From: Nocardia arthritidis NBRC 100137
GTDB taxonomy: Bacteria > Actinomycetota > Actinomycetes > Mycobacteriales > Mycobacteriaceae
NCBI RefSeq assembly: GCF_001612765.1
Contig: NZ_BDBB01000010.1
Coordinates: forward strand, 1 to 45,112
Length of the DNA stretch: 45,112 nucleotides
Direction: 5' to 3'
The translations under genes were made by a program, and so were the position numbers. How positions within the stretch are numbered: position 1 is the first letter of the stretch; the number at the start of each line of letters is the position of its first letter. The notes beneath the pieces were generated by a model. That model saw nothing but the letters and a program-made list of their open reading frames with translations. It ran no database searches and was not told where the DNA came from. Below are positions 24,805 through 33,295 of the stretch, piece by piece.

Positions 24805-25161
24805 TCAGTCCTTGGTCAGGCGGGTCTCGGTCTGCTCGGCGGATTCCTCGACGGCGTCGGTCGCGTCCGAGCCGCCGGTCTCCGTACCGGTCTCCTCGGC
24901 GCCCACCTCTTCGGTGCGCACCTCACGGATGGCCTGGCGCAGCCACGTGGTGACCACGTCCTCGGCGATCTCGAGATCGACCGTGGTGTCATCGAGTTCG
25001 ACCACGGTGCCGTACAGACCCGACGTGGTGACGACCTGATCGCCGACCTTCAGGTTGTCCTGCATGCTTGCGACCTTCTCGGCTTCCCGCTTCTGACGGC
25101 GGACACCGAGGAACATCGGCACGAGCAGGGCTACCAGTAGCAGCGGAAACAGCAGTTCCAT
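24805..25161 (-). CDS. yajC: preprotein translocase subunit YajC
   Basis: The product is 118 aa. An N-terminal helix (LLFPLLLVALLVPMFLG) is followed by RRQKREAEKVASMQDNLKVGDQVVTTSGLYGTVVELDD, the conserved YajC core, and an acidic Glu/Thr-rich tail. YajC associates with SecDF at the membrane. It is first in the yajC-secD-secF run. The 171 bp upstream, to the monooxygenase stop, contain no clear gene. Confidence 0.95.
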   Translation of the reverse strand: MELLFPLLLVALLVPMFLGVRRQKREAEKVASMQDNLKVGDQVVTTSGLYGTVVELDDTTVDLEIAEDVVTTWLRQAIREVRTEEVGAEETGTETGGSDATDAVEESAEQTETRLTKD

Positions 25162-25332
25162 CGTCGAAGTCAGTCCCTAGTGTCGTGGGTGGGATGGACA
25201 AGTACCCACACAGTCTGCCAGTTCACCGCGCGAGTGCCACACCCGCACACCCGCTGGACAGCTACAACGTTCTCACCGCGCACCGGCTCGCCCGGCGAAC
25301 GACACTCCGGCGGGCGAGGCGGGGCGCCGACC

Positions 25333-26823
25333 TCAGGCGGTCCTGCCGTAGGCGTAGTCCTCCAGCGGGAAGCCGACCGCCTCGCGATGCGCGTTGAGCG
25401 TGCTGGTGGGCCGCAGCAGGGCCGCCTCGCCGTGCTGGTTGAAGTAGTAGCTGCGCGCGGTGGCGCAGTCGCCGCCGTAGAAGACCGAGGAGCCCAGCTT
25501 GGCGGTGACCCGGTCCAGGAACGCCGCGTTGGCCTGCTCGGTGACCTCGAAGGTCGTCTCGCCCCGGCGGCGCAGCTCGCCGAACAGGCGGCCCATGTGC
25601 TTCATCTGCGCTTCGATGGTGGTGAAGTAGGACAGGCCGCTGTAGGAGTACGGGCTGTTGAGGCTGAGGAAGTTGGGGAACTTCGGCACCGTGATGCCCT
25701 CGTAGGCCTGGAACCGGTTGTCCCGCCAGAACTTTCCGAGGTTCACCCCGTCCCGGCCGATGATCTCGATGGCCGGGAAGTTCACGTCCCACAGGTTGAA
25801 GCCGGTGGCCAGGATCAGCGTGTCGATCTCGGTCTTGTGCCCGTCTGCGGTGACGATGCCGTCCGGCTCGATGTGGTCGATCGAGTTCGTCTCCAGCCGC
25901 ACGTGCGGCTGGTTGAACGTGGTGAAGTAGTGGTTGGAGAAGGTCGGCCGCTTGCACCCGAAGTCGTAGTCCGGGGTCAGCCGCCTGCGGGTTTCCTTGT
26001 CCCGCACGGACGCCCGCAGATGCGCCTTGGCCAGCGCGGCCGCGCCCTTGTTCAGCAGCCTGGCCTGCTTGAAGTGCAGCACCCCGACCACCATCAGCGC
26101 CTCCAGCAGGCTGGTGTTGACCAGTCGCGCGGCCTTCTGCGTGGCGGGGACCCGCTCGAACAGCTTCCGCACCGGCGCGGGGATCGCGGTGTCGATCTTC
26201 GGGACCACCCAGATCGGGGTGCGCTGGAACACCGTGAGCGCCCGCGCTTTCTTGGCGACCTCCGGCACCAGCTGCACGGCCGTGGCGCCGGTGCCGATGA
26301 TCGCGGCCCTGCGGCCGGTGAGGTCGAAGCCGTCCTCCCAGGCGGTGGTGTGAATGATCTTGCCTGCGAACGAGTCGATACCGGGGAACGGCGGCGTGTA
26401 GGGCTGGGACAGGAATCCGGTCGCCGTCAGCAGATAACGGCCGGTGACGGTCTGCCCGCCCGCGATCGAGACCACCCAGTGCTGCTGCTCTTCGTCCCAG
26501 CGCGCGCCGTCGACGACGGTGCCGAAGCGCATGCGGCGGCGCAGGCCGTACTTGTCGGCGACGTGTTCGGCGTACTTCTTCAGCTCCTCGCCCGGCGCGA
26601 ACAGCCGCGACCAGCGCGGATTCGGTTCGAAGGAGTAGGAGTAGGTGACCGAGGCGATGTCGACCGCCAGACCCGGGTAGTGGTTGACGTGCCAGGTGCC
26701 ACCGAGATCGTCCTCGCGTTCGAGGATGACGTAATTGCCCAGGCCGAGCCGATCGAGCTGAATCCCCGCTCCCATGCCCCCGAACCCCGCACCGACCACG
26801 ACCGCGTCGTATTGAGGCGCCAC
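25333..26823 (-). CDS. flavin-containing (Baeyer-Villiger-type) monooxygenase
   Basis: The product is 496 aa. The FAD site is VVVGAGFGGMGAG near residue 8, and a second dinucleotide site is AAIIGTGATAVQ for NADPH. Between them FAGKIIHTTAWE fits the FxGxxxHxxxW fingerprint of Baeyer-Villiger monooxygenases, with Glu where Pro or Asp is usual. ILATGFNLWD is the conserved ATG motif. The enzyme would oxygenate a ketone, aldehyde or similar hydrophobic substrate. GTG 26823 follows AGGAGG by 6 nt. It diverges from the tetR-type gene, whose product probably represses it. Confidence 0.9.
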   Translation of the reverse strand: MAPQYDAVVVGAGFGGMGAGIQLDRLGLGNYVILEREDDLGGTWHVNHYPGLAVDIASVTYSYSFEPNPRWSRLFAPGEELKKYAEHVADKYGLRRRMRFGTVVDGARWDEEQQHWVVSIAGGQTVTGRYLLTATGFLSQPYTPPFPGIDSFAGKIIHTTAWEDGFDLTGRRAAIIGTGATAVQLVPEVAKKARALTVFQRTPIWVVPKIDTAIPAPVRKLFERVPATQKAARLVNTSLLEALMVVGVLHFKQARLLNKGAAALAKAHLRASVRDKETRRRLTPDYDFGCKRPTFSNHYFTTFNQPHVRLETNSIDHIEPDGIVTADGHKTEIDTLILATGFNLWDVNFPAIEIIGRDGVNLGKFWRDNRFQAYEGITVPKFPNFLSLNSPYSYSGLSYFTTIEAQMKHMGRLFGELRRRGETTFEVTEQANAAFLDRVTAKLGSSVFYGGDCATARSYYFNQHGEAALLRPTSTLNAHREAVGFPLEDYAYGRTA

Positions 26824-26854
26824 ACCGAACCTCCTGCTAGCTGAACCACATATC

Positions 26855-26876
26855 ACGGAATGACACATCATTCCGT
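26855..26876. promoter_or_regulatory. 22-bp palindromic operator between monooxygenase and tetR genes
   Basis: Perfect 9-bp arms ACGGAATGA and TCATTCCGT are separated by CACA. The element lies centrally in the 78-bp divergent intergenic region, placed to control both genes. Size and symmetry fit a TetR-family dimer site. It also shows that an upstream ATG at 26860 is not the tetR start. Confidence 0.75.
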
Positions 26877-26880
26877 TTGT

Positions 26881-26895
26881 GATGACTGTATCATC
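26881..26895. promoter_or_regulatory. secondary short inverted repeat next to the TetR operator
   Basis: GATGA and TCATC flank CTGTA, 4 bp from the main palindrome and 6 bp before the tetR start. It shares the TGA/TCA ends of the main site and could be a weaker half-operator, or chance. Confidence 0.3.
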
Positions 26896-26901
26896 GGCAA
26901 G

Positions 26902-27525
26902 GTGACGAAGCCATCCACGCGTGCCGAGCGACGGAAAGCCGAACTGCGTCAGGAGATCATCGACACCGCGTTCGTCTGCTTCGCCGAGAAGGGCTATCAC
27001 ACCACCGGCATCGCCGACATCGCGGGACAGCTGGGCATCGGTCACGGCACCTTCTACCGGTACTTCAGCAACAAGCGCGACATCATCGACCACGTCATCG
27101 ACGATCTGGCCGCGCGCATCATCGCCGCCCTCGGCACCGAGAACGCCCCGGACGCCGCCGCCTCCCTCGACGAGTACCGCGCCCAGATCGACCGCATCGG
27201 CGTGGCCCTCACCGAGATCCTGCTGGCCGATCGCCGAGTGGCCCAGCTGCTGCTGTTCCACGCCACCGGCATCGACGACGAGCTCACCCAGCGGCTGTAC
27301 GGGCTGCTCGACACGGCCGACGCGTTGACCGCGGGCTATCTCGACCACGGCGTCGAGCAGGGCTACCTGCGCGCCGACCTGGACACCATGAACACCGCGC
27401 GGGCGGTGACCGGCATGTTGATCGCGGGCATCGTCTACTCGCTGCGCGAACCCGACGAGGCCGCGATCGCCGGGCTGACCCAGGCAATCCGCCGCCTGCT
27501 CGTGGACGGCGTTCGCAAGGACTGA
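26902..27525 (+). CDS. TetR-family transcriptional regulator
   Basis: The product is about 207 aa. The N-terminal helix-turn-helix is AELRQEIIDTAFVCFAEKGYHTTGIADIAGQLGIGHGTFYRYFSNKRDIIDHV, shown here only to mark residues 12-64: conserved GIADIA and GTFYRYF are visible. The C-terminal part is an all-helical ligand domain. I place the start at GTG 26902 because the palindromic operator occupies 26855-26876; an in-frame ATG at 26860 would lie inside it. It likely represses the divergent monooxygenase and itself until a hydrophobic inducer binds. Confidence 0.88.
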   Translation: MTKPSTRAERRKAELRQEIIDTAFVCFAEKGYHTTGIADIAGQLGIGHGTFYRYFSNKRDIIDHVIDDLAARIIAALGTENAPDAAASLDEYRAQIDRIGVALTEILLADRRVAQLLLFHATGIDDELTQRLYGLLDTADALTAGYLDHGVEQGYLRADLDTMNTARAVTGMLIAGIVYSLREPDEAAIAGLTQAIRRLLVDGVRKD

Positions 27526-27676
27526 GCGGCTCGGCAATCCCCCTGACATCGCCACCGACGCTAGGGTGAGGCGCACTGATCCGACGCTTTCGCCAGGGGG
27601 ACGGCCCTTGTTCGCAAAAGGCCAGGGAAACACGAAATTTCCCTTCCGATCGGCCCGGCGCGCCGCGCCTGACAGA

Positions 27677-28240
27677 ATGTCGCCCGTGACTCCCGAGGAC
27701 GTGCGCCGCACCCGTTTCGCGACCCCCACGCTCGGGCACCGGGGTTACCACGCGGACGAGGTGGACGCCTTCCTCGAACTCGTCGCCGCGACCCTGGCCG
27801 GGGAGGGCGCGCTGGCCGCCGACGATCTACGGCATGTCGGTTTCGGCGCGCCGCGGCTCGGCCAGCGTGGTTACCGCGCCGACCAGGTCGACGAATATCT
27901 CGACCAGTTGCGCGTCGAGCTGGAGTTCCGTCAGCGCGGCGTCCGGCCGGTCCCGGCCGCGAACGGCAACGGCCACGCCATCCTCACTCCGGATGACGTG
28001 CGGCGCATGCGATTCAGCCGAGCCGCGGTGGGGCGGCGCGGATACGACGAGGAGGAGGTCGGCGCTTTCCTCGACCTGGTCGCCGCGACCCTCGTGCACG
28101 GCGGGCCGGGCAGTCTCACCATCGCCGATGTCGAGGCCGTCCGTTTCACCGAGGCCCGCCTCGGCACCCGCGGCTATCAACGCGACGAGGTCGACGCCTT
28201 CCTCGACCTGGTCGCCGCCGCCCTGCGCGATCGCCGCTGA
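27677..28240 (+). CDS. DivIVA-domain repeat protein (four short DivIVA modules)
   Basis: The product is about 187 aa, built from four copies of the N-terminal DivIVA module. Each runs DV-xxxx-F-xxxxx-GxRGYxxDEVDAFLDLV, for example LGHRGYHADEVDAFLELV, LGQRGYRADQVDEYLDQL, VGRRGYDEEEVGAFLDLV and LGTRGYQRDEVDAFLDLV. Classical DivIVA/Wag31 has one such module plus a long coiled coil, which is missing here. The module senses curved membranes, so the protein may be an adaptor at cell poles. The start is uncertain: ATG 27677 has no ribosome site, whereas an in-frame TTG at 27608 follows AGGGGG by about 7 nt and would add 23 residues with poorer codon bias. Confidence 0.8.
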   Translation: MSPVTPEDVRRTRFATPTLGHRGYHADEVDAFLELVAATLAGEGALAADDLRHVGFGAPRLGQRGYRADQVDEYLDQLRVELEFRQRGVRPVPAANGNGHAILTPDDVRRMRFSRAAVGRRGYDEEEVGAFLDLVAATLVHGGPGSLTIADVEAVRFTEARLGTRGYQRDEVDAFLDLVAAALRDRR

Positions 28241-28267
28241 CCGCGGTCGGTCACCCGGACGGGCGAT

Positions 28268-29350
28268 TCATTCGAAGAGATCGAGCGTGGGGTGTGGCTC
28301 GCGACCGCGCACTTCGATGGAGCCGAACACGAGGTCGGGCGGCGGAACGAGACCGAGGTGTTCCCAGGCGGCCGCGGTGGCGACCCGGCCGCGCGGTGTG
28401 CGCGCGACCATGCCCGCGCGCACCAGGAACGGTTCGCATACCTCCTCCACGGTCGCGGCCTCTTCTCCGACCGCAACGGCCAAGGTGGACACCCCCACCG
28501 GGCCACCGCCGAAACTACGGACGAGGGCGCCGAGGACCGCGCGGTCGAGTCGGTCGAGGCCGAGCACGTCCACGTCGTAGACCTCGAGCGCGGCGTGGGC
28601 GATCGCGCGGGTGATGCGGCCGTCGGCGCGCACCTCGGCGTAGTCGCGGACGCGGCGCAGCAGGCGGTTGGCGATGCGGGGCGTACCGCGCGAGCGCCCC
28701 GCGATCTCGGCCGCCGCCTCCTCCTCGATCACGACACCGAGGATGTGCGCCGAGCGCTTCAGGATGCGCAGCAGTTCGCCGGGCTCGTAGAAGTCCATGT
28801 GCCCGGTGAAACCGAAACGGTCGCGCAGCGGGCCGGTCAGCGCTCCGGACCTGGTGGTGGCGCCGACCAGGGTGAACGGCGCGATGTCCAGGGGAATGGA
28901 GGTCGCGCCGGGCCCCTTGCCGACGACCACGTCCACCCGGAAGTCCTCCATCGCCAGGTAGAGCATCTCCTCCGCGGGACGCGCCATCCGGTGGATCTCG
29001 TCGATGAACAGCACGTCGCCCTCGACCAGGTTGCTGAGCATGGCGGCGAGATCGCCCGCCCGCTCCAGCGCGGGACCCGACGTGATCCGCAGGGCGGTGC
29101 CGAGTTCGGCGGCGATGATCATCGCCATGCTGGTCTTGCCGAGACCCGGCGGGCCGGACAGCAGGACGTGGTCCGGTGTGCCGCCGCGCTGTTTGGCTCC
29201 GCGCAATACCAGCGCGAGCTGTTCGCGCACTCGGGGCTGGCCGATGAAGTCGTCCAGCGACTGTGGGCGCAGACTCGCCTCGATCTCGCCGTCGGACCTC
29301 AGATAGCTTGCGCTGACCTGGGATTCGGTAGGTTCCTCGTGGTGGTCCAT
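28268..29350 (-). CDS. ruvB: Holliday junction branch migration helicase RuvB
   Basis: The product is 360 aa. Walker A is GPPGLGKTS, Walker [10 protein letters not shown], sensor 1 GATTRSGAL and the arginine-finger region PLRDRFGF. The C-terminal winged helix ends in the usual PTLDLFE. RuvB hexamers drive branch migration with RuvA during recombination repair. It begins 8 bp after ruvA, so it belongs to the ruvCAB operon controlled from upstream of ruvC. It converges on the DivIVA-repeat gene, with 27 bp between stops. Confidence 0.98.
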   Translation of the reverse strand: MDHHEEPTESQVSASYLRSDGEIEASLRPQSLDDFIGQPRVREQLALVLRGAKQRGGTPDHVLLSGPPGLGKTSMAMIIAAELGTALRITSGPALERAGDLAAMLSNLVEGDVLFIDEIHRMARPAEEMLYLAMEDFRVDVVVGKGPGATSIPLDIAPFTLVGATTRSGALTGPLRDRFGFTGHMDFYEPGELLRILKRSAHILGVVIEEEAAAEIAGRSRGTPRIANRLLRRVRDYAEVRADGRITRAIAHAALEVYDVDVLGLDRLDRAVLGALVRSFGGGPVGVSTLAVAVGEEAATVEEVCEPFLVRAGMVARTPRGRVATAAAWEHLGLVPPPDLVFGSIEVRGREPHPTLDLFE

Positions 29351-29358
29351 GACGCGCC

Positions 29359-29961
29359 TTACCGGTTCTTGCCGAGCAGACCGAGCGCGGCCCGCAGGGC
29401 GGCGGAGGTGTCGACGGCCGGCTGTTCGGCCAGCACCGCATCGATCGCCTGTTCGGCCTGCTTGGCGGCGAAACCGAGGCCGACGAGCGCCTCGGTGACC
29501 TGATCACGCACCGGCGTGGCCGCCGCGGGCGCCGATCCGGGCGGGCCGGAGGGCACCGGAACGAGGTTCACCTTGTCCCGCAGTTCCACCACCATGCGTT
29601 CGGCGCCGCGCTTGCCGATGCCGGGCACCCTGGTCAGCGCCGCCACGTTGCTCTCGGCCAGCGCTTTGCGCAGCGCCTCGGGCTCGAGGACGGCCAGCAC
29701 CGCCATGGCGAGGCGGGGTCCGACGCCGGAGACGGTTTGCAGCAGGCCGAACAGGTCGCGCGCCTCGGTGTCGGCGAACCCGTAGAGGGTCATCGAGTCC
29801 TCGCGGACGATCATTGCGGTGTAGAGCCGGGTTTCCTCGCCGCGGGTGAGCCCGGCCAGTGTGGACGGGGTGGCGTTGAGCCGGTAGCCGACGCCCGCCG
29901 CCTCGATCACCGCGTGGTCGAGGGCGATTTCCAGCACTTCACCGCGTACCGACGCGATCAC
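29359..29961 (-). CDS. ruvA: Holliday junction DNA-binding protein RuvA
   Basis: The product is 200 aa. An N-terminal OB-fold ([25 protein letters not shown]) is followed by helix-hairpin-helix motifs [14 protein letters not shown] and [15 protein letters not shown], then a flexible Pro/Ala linker and the RuvB-binding third domain ([19 protein letters not shown]). It binds four-way junctions and loads RuvB. GTG 29961 overlaps the ruvC stop (GTGA), showing coupled translation. Confidence 0.98.
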   Translation of the reverse strand: MIASVRGEVLEIALDHAVIEAAGVGYRLNATPSTLAGLTRGEETRLYTAMIVREDSMTLYGFADTEARDLFGLLQTVSGVGPRLAMAVLAVLEPEALRKALAESNVAALTRVPGIGKRGAERMVVELRDKVNLVPVPSGPPGSAPAAATPVRDQVTEALVGLGFAAKQAEQAIDAVLAEQPAVDTSAALRAALGLLGKNR

Positions 29962-30527
29962 CCGTGCACCGCCTTCCGTTGTTCGGCCAGCCGTTCGATG
30001 TACCGGCGCTGCGCCGCGGCCGCCTTGGCCTCCGCCGCCGCCATCCGCTCCAGCAGCGGCGCCCGCCAACAATGGCAGATCGCCAGCGCCAGCGCATCCG
30101 CCGCGTCCGCCGGTTTCGGCGCGACGTGCAGGCCGAGGATCCGGGTGACCATGGCCGTCACCTGCTTCTTGTCCGCGGTGCCGCTGCCGGTGACCGCGGC
30201 CTTCACCTCGCTGGGTGTGTGGAACGCGACCGGGATCCCCCGGCGCGCGGCGGCCAGCGCGATCACTCCGCCCGCCTGCGCGGTGCCCATGGCAGTGCGG
30301 ACATTGTGTTGAGCGAAGACGCGTTCGATGGCGACGGCACCCGGCTTGTGGGTGTCCATCCAGCGTTCGGCGGCGTCGGCCACCGCCAGCAGGCGATGGG
30401 CCAGGTCCATCTCACCGGGAGTGCGGACCACGTCGACGTCCACGGCGGTGACCTTCCGCCCCGACCCGCCGTCGACGATGCTGAGGCCGCATCGGGTGAG
30501 TCCGGGGTCGACGCCCATCACCCGCAC
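29958..30527 (-). CDS. ruvC: crossover junction endodeoxyribonuclease RuvC
   Basis: The product is about 189 aa. The catalytic acidic residues are visible: [12 protein letters not shown] (first Asp), [10 protein letters not shown] (Glu) and [15 protein letters not shown] (the paired Asp). It resolves Holliday junctions by symmetrical cleavage. GTG 30527 sits 5 nt after GAGAGGGG, the best ribosome site nearby; upstream in-frame codons would overlap it. A LexA box lies 20 bp upstream, so the whole ruvCAB operon should be induced by DNA damage. A TAGACT element at 30564-30569 could be its -10. Confidence 0.97.
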   Translation of the reverse strand: MRVMGVDPGLTRCGLSIVDGGSGRKVTAVDVDVVRTPGEMDLAHRLLAVADAAERWMDTHKPGAVAIERVFAQHNVRTAMGTAQAGGVIALAAARRGIPVAFHTPSEVKAAVTGSGTADKKQVTAMVTRILGLHVAPKPADAADALALAICHCWRAPLLERMAAAEAKAAAAQRRYIERLAEQRKAVHG

Positions 30528-30546
30528 GACAACCCCTCTCCCGGAC

Positions 30547-30562
30547 ACGAACAACTGTTCGA
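30547..30562. promoter_or_regulatory. LexA (SOS) box upstream of ruvCAB
   Basis: The site has CGAAC and GTTCG arms around AACT, with the right-hand arm complete as GTTCGA. It differs from the actinobacterial/mycobacterial consensus TCGAAC-N4-GTTCGA at one outer base. It lies 20 bp before the ruvC start, as known for mycobacterial ruvCAB. Confidence 0.85.
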
Positions 30563-30609
30563 GAGTCTAGCGGAGGCTTGCTCTTTCGCCGCCCCGCGAC
30601 ACGGCCCGG

Positions 30610-31062
30610 CTATCCGCCGAGGTCACCATCTTCCCGCGACGCGCCCGGCAGGCCGAGCAACTCCGGACGACTCGCACGCGCCGCCCACTGCTGCGCGGGA
30701 TCGGTGACCAGGCGCCGTGCCGCCAGGTCCAGCAAGCCGCTGACATTGGACACCGTCGCGGCGACCACGCCGTCGGCGCGCGTCAGGGTGTGCTCGACCC
30801 GATAGGTCTTGCCCGCACCCCACTGCCAAGCGCACGACACGTCGACGGTGTCGCCGCCGCGTAGTTCGTGCCGGAAGCGCAGCACGGTCTCCAGGTTGAC
30901 CGGCCCCAGGCCGGAGGCGAGCAGCTCGTCGACCGACACGCCCGCCGCTCGGACGCACGCGAATCGCGCGTGGTCGGCGAATTGGTGGTAAGCCGCGCCG
31001 GTGACGTGCAATTGCGGGTCCAAGTCGGACACCCGGACTTCGAGACGGGTAGTGAACGACAC
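30610..31062 (-). CDS. hotdog-fold acyl-CoA thioesterase (4HBT/FadM-like)
   Basis: The product is 150 aa. The conserved 4HBT pattern is EVRVSDLDPQLHVTGAAYHQFADHARFACV, marking residues 8-37: Asp followed by HV and a helix ending in AR, as in YbgC/FadM-type thioesterases. Then come HELRGGDTVDVSC and YRVEHTLTRADGVVAATV. It would hydrolyse short or medium acyl-CoA thioesters in the cytoplasm. The start GTG 31062 is the best placed but has a weak ribosome site. The 260 bp upstream (31063-31322) contain nothing I can support. Confidence 0.85.
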   Translation of the reverse strand: MSFTTRLEVRVSDLDPQLHVTGAAYHQFADHARFACVRAAGVSVDELLASGLGPVNLETVLRFRHELRGGDTVDVSCAWQWGAGKTYRVEHTLTRADGVVAATVSNVSGLLDLAARRLVTDPAQQWAARASRPELLGLPGASREDGDLGG

Positions 31063-31322
31063 GCGCCGAACTATGCCAGCGGCCACCGACAAGCAGGGCG
31101 TGCCGAGGTGGATCGCGGCCCGCACCGCAGAGATCGCCCGGACTCCGGCGTCGCACAACGGCGCACCGATGACACCTCGGCAGCGGCCGCCACTCGATAT
31201 CGATGGTCCACGCCGAGGCCGGGCACCGGCGTCAGGCACGGCGCATAGTCGCCGACGCTCGACAACGACTCCGCCACTCGGCACGGGAAACCGTGCGTTA
31301 CACGCGAGTGGGGCGGCCGGCC

Positions 31323-31838
31323 TCAAGCCCTGGCGACCTGTCTCGCGAACACAGCGTGAGCACGCTCATCGAAGAGAACGAACCGGACTTCCGGCACGGC
31401 CGTGGGAGTCGCGCGAACCGTGTCGACCGCGATCCGGGCTCCGTCCTCCATCGGCCAGCCGTAGATGCCGGTGGAGATCGCCGGGAACGCGACCGTCCGC
31501 GCCCCCAATTCGTCCGCGACGCGCAGAGATTCCCGATAACACGAGGCCAGCGAGGCCGAGCGATCCTCGGTGGCCGACCACACGGGACCGACCGTGTGGA
31601 TCACCCAGCGCGCGGGCAGGCGACCGGCCGTGGTCGCGACCGCGGCCCCGGTCGCCAATCCCGAGCCGTAGCGGGACGCACGCAGCCTGCGGCATTCCGC
31701 CAGAATCTCCGGGCCGCCGCGCCGGTGGATCGCGCCGTCGACTCCCCCGCCGCCGAGCAGCGACGAATTCGCCGCGTTCACCACCGCGTCGACCTCCTGT
31801 TCGGTGATGTCGCCGCGCACCAGCACCAGTTCGACCAT
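31323..31838 (-). CDS. macrodomain protein, probable O-acetyl-ADP-ribose deacetylase
   Basis: The product is 171 aa, a single macrodomain. Key motifs are LVRGDITEQEVDAVVNAANSS (Asp and Asn for adenosine and distal-ribose binding), LLGGGGVDGAIHRRGG, and FPAISTGIYGWP. These match MacroD/YmdB-type enzymes that remove ADP-ribose from acidic residues or hydrolyse O-acetyl-ADP-ribose. ATG 31838 gives the canonical N-terminus. It stands opposite the decayed esterase gene, with 100 bp between starts. Confidence 0.93.
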   Translation of the reverse strand: MVELVLVRGDITEQEVDAVVNAANSSLLGGGGVDGAIHRRGGPEILAECRRLRASRYGSGLATGAAVATTAGRLPARWVIHTVGPVWSATEDRSASLASCYRESLRVADELGARTVAFPAISTGIYGWPMEDGARIAVDTVRATPTAVPEVRFVLFDERAHAVFARQVARA

Positions 31839-31938
31839 GCTCGCATTCTGCCTCGCGAACCAACGGCGCATCGAGCACACCGAAGGCCCGGTCACCCAGC
31901 GGTGCTCGAGCCGATTCACAGCCTGCCTGCCTCGAGGA

Positions 31939-32714
31939 ATGGCCGCGACAATGCCGGACGTGCCGGTACTCGCCGCTCCCCCGACTCCGGCGCCACCGCG
32001 CTCACCTCCGGCGAGTCCGGCGCTGAATCAGCAGCACGCGTTCCACCACGGGATCTCACTGCTGCACGGCTGGCTGCCGCCGACCGTCGAACTGCTCGCC
32101 GGGGTTGTCCTGCTGGTCGCCGTCGCTCGGCGAACCAGGCGGTGGTGGCTGTTCCGGCTACCGGCATGCGCGGCGGTCGGCGTCGCGGCGGCGGCCGCCG
32201 CCTGGTATGTCGCCGACGAGGGGTTGGCCTCCGACCCCGCGCCCACCGAACCGCCCCGCCGGCACTGCCGGTGGTGATGATGATCGGCGGCGAGTTCAAC
32301 ACCCCGGCGGACTGGATCCGCAGCGGCCAGATAATGCCCGCCCTGGACGGTTTCACGAAGGCGAACGGCGGCCTCGCCCCCATACTCGTCTTCGTCGACG
32401 CCGGCGGCAGTTTCAACAACGACACCGAATGCGTGAACGGGCCGCGCGGCAACGCCGCCTCGCATCTGACCGAGGACGTGCCCGCTCACGTCGAAGCACG
32501 GTTCGGCGCCTCCGCCGATCCCGCGCGCTGGGCGGTGGTCGGCTGGTCCATGGGCGGCACCTGCGCGGTGGACCTGGCGGTCATGCATCCCGATCTGGTG
32601 CACACGTTCGTCGACATCGCCGGCGATCTCGGGCCGTCCTCCGGCACCGAGGAGCAGACCGTCTCCCGTCTCTTCGGTGGCGACGCCGCCGCGTGGGAGG
32701 CGTTCGACCGCTGA
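31939..32714 (+). pseudogene. decayed alpha/beta-hydrolase esterase (internal deletion, frameshift, lost C-terminus)
   Basis: Frame one runs from ATG 31939 to a stop at 32277 and encodes an N-terminal membrane region (ISLLHGWLPPTVELLAGVVLLVAV, marking about 41-64, then WYVADEGLASDPAP). From about 32265 a second frame continues as LPVVMMIGGEFNTPADW, FVDAGGSFNNDTECVNG and VVGWSMGGTCAVDLAVMHPD, ending at 32714 after AAWEAFDR. Together these are the ends of an Ag85/esterase-D-like membrane esterase of nocardiae, which from memory is over 400 aa. The middle helices and the C-terminus with catalytic Asp/His are missing and the two parts are in different frames. The Ser motif GWSMG survives, but the gene cannot make an intact enzyme. 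Confidence 0.75.
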
Positions 32715-32877
32715 CCGGATCCGGCGCCCTTGGCCCGGCGAATCGCCGCGTCGTTCCCCCTCTCGAAGGCGGCAGAAGCGCGCGCGTTGGGCGATACGGG
32801 CGAACCGTCGGCAAATTGGTACTGACCGTGCCCTGAATGTGCCACGATCAGGCCGTTCCCGCTTCTACCATCCGAGG

Positions 32878-33084
32878 ATGAGCATTGGTGCAAAAGCTGT
32901 CCTCGAAGGCGGGCCGCAAGATCTGCCCGCGCGCATCGTCCCGATCACCCCGCCCGGAGTGGAGTTGAAGGTGCCGTTCCGCGGCGGATACGAGCACTTC
33001 AAGGTCACCCAGCGGGAGCAGGACACACCCGAAGGGCGACTGCGCGTATACGAATGGTGCGAGCGCACCAAGATCGCGGAGTAA
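32878..33084 (+). CDS. DUF5988-like small protein
   Basis: The product is 68 aa (MSIGAKAVLEGGPQDLPARI). The body contains PPGVELKVPFRGGYEHFKVT and ends GRLRVYEWCERTKIAE. The pattern of a short VLEGGP opening, GYEHF and a YxWxxRTKIAE end matches DUF5988 proteins of actinomycetes as I remember them; their role is unknown, though some sit in biosynthetic clusters. GAGG directly precedes the ATG, so spacing is unusually short. It stands alone, followed by a strong hairpin about 150 bp downstream. Confidence 0.78.
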   Translation: MSIGAKAVLEGGPQDLPARIVPITPPGVELKVPFRGGYEHFKVTQREQDTPEGRLRVYEWCERTKIAE

Positions 33085-33231
33085 TCCCGGCTCCCCTCCC
33101 CGGCGACGGTGACGTCGGCACCCGGCGCACCGCCGGGGAGATCACCGGGCATTCCGCGATCACCCGCCCGCATCTGCGTTCTCCGTGCGCCATCGACCGC
33201 TACGGGGTGGACTGTCCGGTCCGGACATGCT

Positions 33232-33264
33232 TCGGGGCGGCCGTCAGTAGACCGGCCGCCCCGA
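33232..33264. terminator. strong hairpin terminator between the DUF5988-like gene and yebC
   Basis: A perfect 12-bp stem, TCGGGGCGGCCG pairing with CGGCCGCCCCGA, encloses a 9-base loop. TTT follows on the plus strand and the hairpin starts 31 bp past the yebC stop on the minus strand. It can serve as a bidirectional terminator for these convergent genes. Confidence 0.8.
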
Positions 33265-33295
33265 TTTCGCGCAGTGCTACCCGAGGTAGCTCGAC

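Noticed and set aside
25333..27729. 798-aa frame extending the monooxygenase through the TetR gene
   Set aside because: The extension is antisense to a clear TetR protein and crosses the palindromic operator; AGGAGG before GTG 26823 defines the start.
31203..32714. 503-aa plus-strand frame
   Set aside because: Only the last 150 residues are esterase-like; the front is antisense to the macrodomain gene.
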